From Pseudomonas jinjuensis (lineage in GTDB: Bacteria > Pseudomonadota > Gammaproteobacteria > Pseudomonadales > Pseudomonadaceae), in the NCBI RefSeq assembly GCF_900103845.1, contig NZ_FNIJ01000010.1, positions 186,001 to 250,000 of the forward strand: DNA of 64,000 nucleotides, given 5' to 3'. Made by a program: the position numbers and the translations under genes. Shown here in pieces: positions 57,817-64,000 of the stretch (positions are counted from its first letter, which is position 1; each line of letters begins with the position of its first letter). Under the pieces are notes generated by a model. It did not search any database, was not told the DNA's origin, and saw only the letters and a list, made by a program, of their open reading frames with translations.

Positions 57817-58602
57817 TCAGCGCTGCACGGCGAGGCGGTTGCGCCGCCCGGCCAGCTTGCGCACCAGCCAGCGCGGCGCCAGCCGTGGGCACCAGGCGAG
57901 CAGCCGGTTGCGCCAGCCGGGGATGATGATCGCCGGGTTGCGCTGCAAGGCGCGCACGGTGTGGAAGGCGACCTGCTCGGGGCTGAGCATGCGCTTGCCC
58001 TCGAAGCGTTCGCCGTCCAGCCCGGCGTGGCGGAAGAAGGCGCTGCGCGTCGGCCCGGGGCACAGCAGCGAGACTTTCACTCCGCGTCCCTTCAGCTCCT
58101 CGCGCAAGCCCTCGGAGAAACTCAGCACGTAGGCCTTGCTGGCGTGGTAGCTGCTCATCCATGGACCGGGATGCAGGGCGGCCAGCGAGGCGACGTTGAG
58201 GATGCGGCCGCCGCCGTTCTGCGCCATGCGGTTGCCGATGGCGTGGCAGAGGCGGGTGAGGGCGAGGACGTTCAGCTCGACCAGTTCCCGTTCGCGCGAC
58301 CAGTCATGTTCGAGGAAGGCGCCGGCCGAGCCGATGCCTGCACTGTTCACCAGCAGCTCGATGTCCAGTCCGTTCTGATCCAGTTCGTGCAGCAGCCCGG
58401 AAATCTGCAGCGGCTCGGACAGGTCGCAGGTGCGGAACAGCACGTCGACGCCGAAGCGCTGCGCCAGCTCGCAGGCGATGCTTTCCAGCGCATCGCGCCG
58501 ACGCGCCACCAGCACCAGGGCCTGGCCGCGGCGCGCGAGGGCTTCGGCCAGGGCGAGGCCGATACCGCTGGAAGCTCCGGTGATCAGGGCATAGCGTGGC
58601 AT
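57817..58602 (-). CDS. Short-chain dehydrogenase/reductase
   Basis: A 261-residue classical SDR. The cofactor motif GASSGIGLAL (near 8-17), NSAGIGSAG (NAG-type) and catalytic YHASKAYVLSF are present. Arg residues after beta-2 (VARRRDA) suggest NADP preference. Substrate unknown. It is convergent with the AAA ATPase gene. Confidence 0.9.
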   Translation of the reverse strand: MPRYALITGASSGIGLALAEALARRGQALVLVARRRDALESIACELAQRFGVDVLFRTCDLSEPLQISGLLHELDQNGLDIELLVNSAGIGSAGAFLEHDWSRERELVELNVLALTRLCHAIGNRMAQNGGGRILNVASLAALHPGPWMSSYHASKAYVLSFSEGLREELKGRGVKVSLLCPGPTRSAFFRHAGLDGERFEGKRMLSPEQVAFHTVRALQRNPAIIIPGWRNRLLAWCPRLAPRWLVRKLAGRRNRLAVQR

Positions 58603-58655
58603 TGAGCGGCTCTCGGGGACGGGGCGCGGATTCTATCCTGCCCCGTCACGGGCGG

Positions 58656-59735
58656 CTATTGGTCCGACTGCCCGGCATCGCCGCTGTCGGAATCGTAGCC
58701 TTCGTCGATGGAGGGCGAGGCGTCCTGGCTGTAGTGGCTCATCTGCGCGCGTGTCACGTAGTCCTGGTAGGCGGGGAGGGAGATGGCCGCCGCTATGCCG
58801 ATGATCGGCACCAGCAGGAACGCCCAGGCCAGCGCCACCACGCCGCGGCTGTTCGGCGGCGGCGGCGGGCCGTAGCGGTTGGCGCCGGCCGAGCCGGGCA
58901 CCAGCAGCATCAGCAGGGCGAACACGCTGCCGACCACCGGGACCAGGTTGACCAGCAGCAGCCAGCCGGACCAGCCGATGTCGTGCAGGCGCTGCACGCC
59001 GAAGAAGATGCTGACCACCGACAGCGCCACCACGCCGGCGAGTACCAGCAGGACGCCGAGCGAGCTGGAGACCGTGGCCAGCCCGCCGATCACCGCGAGC
59101 GCCGGCATCGCCAGCAGCATCAGGCCCATGCCCCAACCCAGGTAGCGCACTCGGCCGATGCGGCCCTGGACGGTGAAGTAGTTCAGCTCGCCGTATTCGG
59201 GCAGCGGTTCGCCGACCTGCGATTGCGGTGTCGCATAGGGCGACTGGGCGCTGGCCGCGGCGGCAGAGGTCGCCATTGGCGCGGCAGCCGCTTCGGCGCC
59301 GGCACGGGCGGCCAGTTCGGCCTGCCGGCTCAGGTATTTCTCGATGATGATGCCGCAGCCGGAACATTCGGCGGCGCGGGGTTGTTCATGCCCGCATTTC
59401 GGACAGGTCATCCGGCTGCTGTCGGCCTGTTCGGTTTGCGCGGCGGGCCGGGTTTCCGGGCTGGGGTGGTCCTCGGTCTCGACCAGGCTGAGGCTGGCGC
59501 TGAAGTCGGCTTCCTTGCGCGCCTTGGCGCCGGCACTGTGCAGAGCCTGCAGGTACTTGTCGGCTTCGGCGTCGGACAGGTCGCGCTTGAGCACCACCGG
59601 CCGGCCACTGAACAGCGCCTCGATCCTGCCGGGATCGCTCTTGAACAGCCGCGCGAGATTCTGCTTGGCGAGCTCCAGGGGTGTCTGCGGCATCAGCGCG
59701 CCATCAAACACGATCTTGAAACGTGTTGCGTCCAT
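58656..59735 (-). CDS. DUF805 membrane protein with zinc ribbon and pilin-like C-terminal helix
   Basis: A 359-residue protein of unusual layout. Residues 1-75 are a small soluble domain. A CPKCGH ... CSGCGI zinc ribbon is near 110-128. DUF805 follows, with four helices (about 185-300) and the GVQRLHDIGWSGW signature. The C-terminus has ALAWAFLLVPIIGIAAAISL-PAYQDYVTRAQ, close to the N-terminal helix of type IV pilins (IGILAAIALPAYQDYTARAQ-like). Whether this is convergent or borrowed is unclear. Function unknown. Confidence 0.8.
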   Translation of the reverse strand: MDATRFKIVFDGALMPQTPLELAKQNLARLFKSDPGRIEALFSGRPVVLKRDLSDAEADKYLQALHSAGAKARKEADFSASLSLVETEDHPSPETRPAAQTEQADSSRMTCPKCGHEQPRAAECSGCGIIIEKYLSRQAELAARAGAEAAAAPMATSAAAASAQSPYATPQSQVGEPLPEYGELNYFTVQGRIGRVRYLGWGMGLMLLAMPALAVIGGLATVSSSLGVLLVLAGVVALSVVSIFFGVQRLHDIGWSGWLLLVNLVPVVGSVFALLMLLVPGSAGANRYGPPPPPNSRGVVALAWAFLLVPIIGIAAAISLPAYQDYVTRAQMSHYSQDASPSIDEGYDSDSGDAGQSDQ

Positions 59736-59826
59736 CGGGCCATCCTTGTCTCTGGAAAGATGAGTTACAGCGTAATCGGCGCAAGCTTCGGCGAAAAGCA
59801 GCGGATTTCCGAAAATTTCCGCTTCG

Positions 59827-60795
59827 TTATGGGCGCAACTGCTCCGCCAGGCGGTGGCTGCGCGCCAGTGCGGCGCGGTATTCCCCGTCGAGCCGGGCGA
59901 CCAGTTCGTCCACCGTCGGCAGGTCGCGGATGTTGCCCACGCCCTGGCCGGCGGACCAGACGGTCTTCCAGGCCTTGGCTTCTTCGCTCACCGGCTTGAG
60001 CTTCTCGCCGAAATTGACGTCGCCCTTGTCGGTCAGCCGCTTCAGGTCGAAGCCGGCGGCTTCCAGGCTCTGCCGCATGAAGCTCGCCGGCACGCCGGAT
60101 ACCGCGGCGGTATGGATGATGTCGGCGGCGCGGGCTTCCAGCAGCATCTTCTTGTAGTCGCCGGAGGCATTGCTTTCGCGGGTGGCGATGAAGCGGGTGC
60201 CGACATAGGCCAGGTCGGCGCCGAGGATCTGCGCGGCGAGGATCTCGTGGCCGTGGTTGATGCAGCCGGCCAGCAGCAGGGTCTTGTCGAAGAACTGGCG
60301 GATTTCCGCGACCAGCGCGAAGGGGCTCCAGGTGCCGGCGTGCCCGCCGGCGCCGGCCGCCACCGCGATCAGCCCGTCGACGCCGGCCTCGGCGGCCTTC
60401 TCGGCGTGGCGGCGGGTGGTCACGTCGTGGAAGACCAGCCCGCCGTAGCTGTGCACCGCGTCCACCACCTCGCGCACGGCGCCGAGGCTGGTGATGACGA
60501 TGGGCACGCGATGTTCCACGCACAGCGTCAGGTCGGCCTGCAGGCGCGGGTTGCTGTGGTGGACGATCAGGTTGACCGCATAGGGCGCGGCCTGCGGGTC
60601 GGTGTCCAGGCCGGCTTCGATCTCCTCCAGCCAGGCCTTGAAGCCGCTGCTCTCGCGCTGGTTCAGCGCCGGGAAGCTGCCGACGACACCGCTTCTGCAG
60701 CAGGCCAGCACCATCTGTGGATTGGACACCAGGAACATCGGCGCCGCGATCAGCGGCAGGCGCAGGCGGCGGTCGAGCAGGGCGGGCAGGGCCAT
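59827..60795 (-). CDS. Nitronate monooxygenase family (2-nitropropane dioxygenase-like)
   Basis: A 322-residue FMN-dependent TIM barrel. It begins LPLIAAPMFLVSNPQMVLAC, with VFHDVTTRRHAEKAAEAGVD, GAGGHAG phosphate-binding loop and GADLAYVGTRFIATRESNAS. Typical members oxidise alkyl nitronates; substrate here is not shown. It lies 15 bases after hemJ. Confidence 0.87.
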   Translation of the reverse strand: MALPALLDRRLRLPLIAAPMFLVSNPQMVLACCRSGVVGSFPALNQRESSGFKAWLEEIEAGLDTDPQAAPYAVNLIVHHSNPRLQADLTLCVEHRVPIVITSLGAVREVVDAVHSYGGLVFHDVTTRRHAEKAAEAGVDGLIAVAAGAGGHAGTWSPFALVAEIRQFFDKTLLLAGCINHGHEILAAQILGADLAYVGTRFIATRESNASGDYKKMLLEARAADIIHTAAVSGVPASFMRQSLEAAGFDLKRLTDKGDVNFGEKLKPVSEEAKAWKTVWSAGQGVGNIRDLPTVDELVARLDGEYRAALARSHRLAEQLRP

Positions 60796-60810
60796 GACGG
60801 ATTTCCTTTG

Positions 60811-61236
60811 TCAGAAGGGTTTGATCACCACGAGGATCACGATGGCGAGCAGGAACAGCACGGGGACTTCATTGAACCAGCGGAAGAACACATGGCCGCG
60901 CTGGTTCTCGCCGCGGGCGAAGCGCTTGAGCATGGCGCCGCACATATGGTGGTATCCGATCAGCAGTAGCACCAGGGCCAGCTTGGCGTGCATCCAGCCC
61001 TGGGACATCCAGGCCGGATTCAGGTGGATCATCCACAGGCCGAGGAGCAGGCTGGCGATCATCGAAGGCAGCATGATGCCGCGGTAGAGCTTGCGTTCCA
61101 TCACGCAGAAGCGCTCGTGGCTGGCCTGGTCGTCGCTCATCGCGTGGTAGACGAACAGGCGCGGCAGGTAGAACAGCCCGGCGAACCAGCAGACGATGGC
61201 GATGATGTGCAGGGCTTTCACCCAGAGATAAAGCAT
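60811..61236 (-). CDS. hemJ: Protoporphyrinogen IX oxidase HemJ
   Basis: A 141-residue membrane protein of the HemJ/CopD-like superfamily with four helices. It begins LYLWVKALHIIAIVCWFAGL with the conserved His10 and Trp, then FYLPRLFVYHA, KLYRGIMLPSMIA and YHHMCGAML. It performs the oxygen-independent step of haem synthesis in bacteria lacking HemG/HemY. Confidence 0.92.
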   Translation of the reverse strand: MLYLWVKALHIIAIVCWFAGLFYLPRLFVYHAMSDDQASHERFCVMERKLYRGIMLPSMIASLLLGLWMIHLNPAWMSQGWMHAKLALVLLLIGYHHMCGAMLKRFARGENQRGHVFFRWFNEVPVLFLLAIVILVVIKPF

Positions 61237-61410
61237 CGGGACACTCCTTCGATCACGGTTGCGCTGAATAGTAGTGGTGCAAGCGCCGGGGCGTCATCCC
61301 CGCGGCAGGCGTTCTGCCATGACTGGCTAGACTGATCGCTATCCCCATTCCATGTGCCCCGTCGAGCGGCGCATGCCGCGCGGCATCCGGCAGATGCCAG
61401 GCCTGACAGG

Positions 61411-62769
61411 ATGTTCGACCCGACTGCCCCCGAGCGACAGCCCCGGCCGATTCGCAGCAACCCGTTGCGCTTCTGGCGGCGCAACCGCTTCCTGCGCCGC
61501 TGGCGGCAGGGCGTCGCCTTCTGGATCGGCGCGCTGCTGGTCGGCCTGGTGGCGCTGGCCTTCGCCCATCTCGCCGACCTGGCCAGCGCGACCTTCCGCG
61601 CGGTGGTGGCGCACAATCGCTGGTGGCCGTGGCTGCTTTGTCCGCTCGGGTTCGCGGGGCTGGTCTGGCTGACCCAGGGCGCGCTGAAGAACACCCGCGG
61701 CAGCGGCATCCCGCAGGTCATAGTGGCCTTGCAGCAGAGCAGCAGCCAGACGCGCAATGCCCTGCTGTCGCTGCGCATCGCTGTCGGCAAGCTGGTCCTG
61801 ACCCTGCTGGCGCTGCTGGTCGGCGCGTCTGCCGGGCGCGAGGGGCCGACCGTGCATATCGGCGCGGCGCTGATGTATTCCTTCGGCCGGCGCCTGGGGC
61901 TGTACGGCAAGCGCACGGTGACCGGGCTGATCCTGGCCGGCGGCGCGGCGGGCATCGCGGCGGCGTTCAATACCCCGCTGGGCGGCGTGGTGTTCGCCAT
62001 CGAGGAGCTGAGCAAGACCTTCGAGCAGCGTTTCAGCGGCCTGTTGCTCACCGCCGTGCTGCTCGGCGGCATGGTGACGCTGGGGCTGATGGGCAGCTAC
62101 AGCTATTTCGGCGAGCTCTCGGAAACCATGCCGCTCGGCCCGGCGTGGATCGCGGTGGTCGCCTGCGGAATCCTCGGTGGCGTGCTCGGCGGGTTCTACT
62201 GCCGGCTGATCCTGCCGGCGAAGAGCGGGCCGCTGAGTTTCATCGCGCGCTGGCGCGGGCGCTGGCCGATCCGCTTCGCCGCGGCATGCGGACTGCTGCT
62301 GGCGCTGCTCGGGCTGCTGTCCGGGGCGCATGTGTTCGGCACCGGCTATGCGGAAACCCGCTCGATTCTCGAAGGGCAGCCTGTGGTCGATCACTGGTTC
62401 CTGCTGTGGAAGTTCCTCGGCAACGTGCTGTCCTTCATCGCCGGGATTCCCGGCGGGCTGTTCTCGCCGTCGCTGACCGTCGGCGCCAGCCTGGCGCCCT
62501 GGATCACGCCGCTGATCCCGGGGGCGACGCTGCCGGCGGTGGGGCTGCTCGGCATGTCCGCCTACCTGGCCGGTGTCACCCGCACGCCGCTGACCGCCAC
62601 GGTGATCACCATCGAGCTGTCGCACAGCCCGGACATGCTGATCCCGATCCTCGCCGCGACGCTGCTGGCAAGCGCGATTTCCTCGCGGATCAGCCCGGTG
62701 CCGATCTATCACGCCCTGGCGCGGCAGATGATGGAGACACTGTCTTCCGGCAAACGGTCCGATTCCTGA
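61411..62769 (+). CDS. CLC-type chloride channel / H+-Cl- antiporter
   Basis: A 452-residue CLC protein. Anion-path motifs GSGIPQV (97-103), GREGPTV (142-148, gating Glu144) and GGLFSPSL are intact. The internal Glu of exchangers is kept in FAIEELSKTF. Together these argue for an H+/Cl- antiporter. I chose the ATG at 61411 (MFDPTAPERQPRP); the frame extends upstream without a ribosome site. In P. aeruginosa hemJ and argC are near neighbours, so this gene appears to be an addition. Confidence 0.92.
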   Translation: MFDPTAPERQPRPIRSNPLRFWRRNRFLRRWRQGVAFWIGALLVGLVALAFAHLADLASATFRAVVAHNRWWPWLLCPLGFAGLVWLTQGALKNTRGSGIPQVIVALQQSSSQTRNALLSLRIAVGKLVLTLLALLVGASAGREGPTVHIGAALMYSFGRRLGLYGKRTVTGLILAGGAAGIAAAFNTPLGGVVFAIEELSKTFEQRFSGLLLTAVLLGGMVTLGLMGSYSYFGELSETMPLGPAWIAVVACGILGGVLGGFYCRLILPAKSGPLSFIARWRGRWPIRFAAACGLLLALLGLLSGAHVFGTGYAETRSILEGQPVVDHWFLLWKFLGNVLSFIAGIPGGLFSPSLTVGASLAPWITPLIPGATLPAVGLLGMSAYLAGVTRTPLTATVITIELSHSPDMLIPILAATLLASAISSRISPVPIYHALARQMMETLSSGKRSDS

Positions 62770-62847
62770 GCCGATTCGAGCTGTTCAGCGTTGGCGGTGA
62801 CTCTTATCATTGCGCTCCTGAGTTTTGCCCCTTTGCTGGAGTGACAG

Positions 62848-63882
62848 ATGATCAAGGTCGGTATCGTTGGTGGGACGGGTTACACGGGCGTGGAACTGCT
62901 GCGGCTGCTGGCCCAGCATCCGCAGGTGCAGGTCGAGGTGATCACCTCGCGCTCCGAGGAGGGCGTGAAGGTTGCCGACATGTACCCCAACCTGCGCGGC
63001 CACTACGACGGGCTGGCCTTCAGCGTGCCGGACAGCAAGCGCCTGGGCGCCTGCGACGTGGTGTTCTTCGCTACTCCGCACGGCGTCGCCCATGCCCTGG
63101 CCGGCGAACTGCTGGCGGCCGGCACCCGGGTCATCGATCTCTCCGCCGACTTCCGCCTGCAGGACGCCGAGGAATGGGCCAAGTGGTACGGCCAGCCGCA
63201 CGGCGCGCCTGAGCTGCTGCCGGAAGCGGTCTACGGCCTGCCGGAAGTGAATCGCGAGGCGATCAAGTCGGCGCGCCTGATCGCGGTGCCGGGCTGCTAT
63301 CCGACCGCCACCCAGCTCGGCCTGATCCCGCTGCTGGAGAAGGGCCTGGCCGATGCGTCCACCCTGATCGCCGACTGCAAGTCCGGCGTCAGCGGCGCCG
63401 GCCGTGGCGCCAAGGTCGGCTCGCTGTTCTGCGAGGCCGGCGAGAGCATGTCGGCCTACGCGGTCAAGGGCCACCGCCACCTGCCGGAAATCAGCCAGGG
63501 CCTGCGCCGCGCGGCCAGGGGCGATGTCGGCCTGACCTTCGTACCGCACCTGACCCCGATGATCCGCGGCATCCACGCGACCCTCTACGCGCGCGTCGCC
63601 GACCGCACCGTGGACCTGCAGAAGCTCTACGAGGAGCGCTACGCCAGCGAGCCGTTCGTGGACGTGATGCCGGCCGGCAGCCATCCGGAAACCCGCAGCG
63701 TGCGCGGCGCCAACGTCTGCCGCATCGCCGTGCACCGTCCCCAGGGCGGTGATCTGGTGGTGGTGCTGTCGGTGATCGACAACCTGGTCAAGGGCGCGTC
63801 GGGCCAGGCGATCCAGAACCTGAACATAATGTTCGGCCTGGAAGAGCGTATGGGGCTCTCGAATGTAGCTCTGCTGCCCTGA
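62848..63882 (+). CDS. argC: N-acetyl-gamma-glutamyl-phosphate reductase
   Basis: A 344-residue arginine-pathway enzyme. [17 protein letters not shown] binds NADP, and the catalytic Cys is in [16 protein letters not shown]; a His is found in [10 protein letters not shown]. The ATG at 62848 has a TGGAGTG ribosome site seven bases upstream. A hairpin terminator follows. Confidence 0.97.
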   Translation: MIKVGIVGGTGYTGVELLRLLAQHPQVQVEVITSRSEEGVKVADMYPNLRGHYDGLAFSVPDSKRLGACDVVFFATPHGVAHALAGELLAAGTRVIDLSADFRLQDAEEWAKWYGQPHGAPELLPEAVYGLPEVNREAIKSARLIAVPGCYPTATQLGLIPLLEKGLADASTLIADCKSGVSGAGRGAKVGSLFCEAGESMSAYAVKGHRHLPEISQGLRRAARGDVGLTFVPHLTPMIRGIHATLYARVADRTVDLQKLYEERYASEPFVDVMPAGSHPETRSVRGANVCRIAVHRPQGGDLVVVLSVIDNLVKGASGQAIQNLNIMFGLEERMGLSNVALLP

Positions 63883-63891
63883 TCCGGCGCG

Positions 63892-63914
63892 GACCGCCCC
63901 TGGCCGGGGCGGTC
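63892..63914 (+). terminator. argC terminator-like hairpin
   Basis: GACCGCCCC / GGGGCGGTC stem with a 5-base loop, 10 bases after the argC stop. It has no T-run, so efficiency is doubtful. Confidence 0.6.
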
Positions 63915-63944
63915 TGACTTCGATCAATGGATATCCGGGATTAG

Positions 63945-63974
63945 TTGACCATTTTTCTAGGTCAAGTCGATAAT
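63945..63974 (+). promoter_or_regulatory. Sigma-70-type promoter with overlapping operator palindrome
   Basis: TTGACC (63945-63950) and GATAAT (63969-63974) are spaced 18 bases apart, close to consensus. TTGACC-N9-GGTCAA (63945-63965) is a perfect 6-base-arm palindrome covering the -35 and spacer, so a repressor could bind there. It should drive the gene beyond the window. Confidence 0.7.
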
Positions 63975-64000
63975 AGCCCGCAATGTTGTAACGTACGGCC

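Overview
The window is a Pseudomonas chromosome segment of the P. aeruginosa / P. nitroreducens / P. citronellolis type. From 13.66 kb to the right end, gene order follows the P. aeruginosa block rpoD-dnaG-rpsU-tsaD ... trpEGDC-vfr-speD-coq7 ... hemJ-argC, as I recall that order. The core is GC-rich; the first 13.6 kb are visibly less so and hold accessory genes.

Region 1 (1-13,654) is a genomic island. Its right edge lies against the 3' end of an intact tRNA-Ile2(CAU) gene, next to a tyrosine integrase. Reading inward from the integrase come a HigBA-type toxin-antitoxin pair, a 500-base AT-rich regulatory gap, an AlpA/excisionase-like protein, and a winged-helix replication-type protein. Next is an IncP-like transfer module: traK, an IncP-type oriT nested in a small ORF, traJ, trbJ, trbK and trbL. 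Five palindromes matching the operator of the IncP plasmid repressor KorB are scattered through it. A complete IS21-family element with a 6-bp target duplication splits a small gene that can be reconstructed in frame. Leftmost are a membrane zinc-ribbon protein, a CoiA-like nuclease and the N-terminal part of an MmeI-like restriction-methylation enzyme cut by the window edge. No relaxase, coupling protein, T4SS ATPase or korB gene is visible. The best reading is a mobilizable satellite that uses an IncP-type helper plasmid; this is the most unusual content of the window.

Region 2 (13.8-23 kb): the macromolecular-synthesis operon rpsU-dnaG-rpoD (minus), then tsaD, plsY, folB-folK and cca. Region 3 (22.4-31.2 kb, minus): the nutrient-stress trio spoVR/yeaH/prkA, then glpE, apaH, apaG, rsmA and pdxA. 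Region 4 (31.3-38.9 kb): surA and lptD for outer-membrane biogenesis (minus), facing amgK-murU for peptidoglycan sugar recycling, a DjlA-like co-chaperone and a DUF3530 protein.

Region 5 (39-46.8 kb): an AgtSR-type two-component system and an ABC uptake operon of the 4-aminobutyrate/5-aminovalerate (agtABCD) type. Region 6 (47-52.6 kb): rpe, gph, and a contiguous trpE-trpG-trpD-trpC run with a trp leader peptide sharing the reading frame of gph. The R/F-pyocin cluster that separates trpE and trpG in P. aeruginosa is absent. Region 7 (52.6-64 kb): vfr, an OsmC-like gene, speD, coq7, a HIT hydrolase, an AAA ATPase, an SDR, a DUF805/pilin-helix protein, a nitronate monooxygenase-like protein, hemJ, a CLC chloride transporter and argC. 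The window ends in a strong promoter-like sequence for the next gene.
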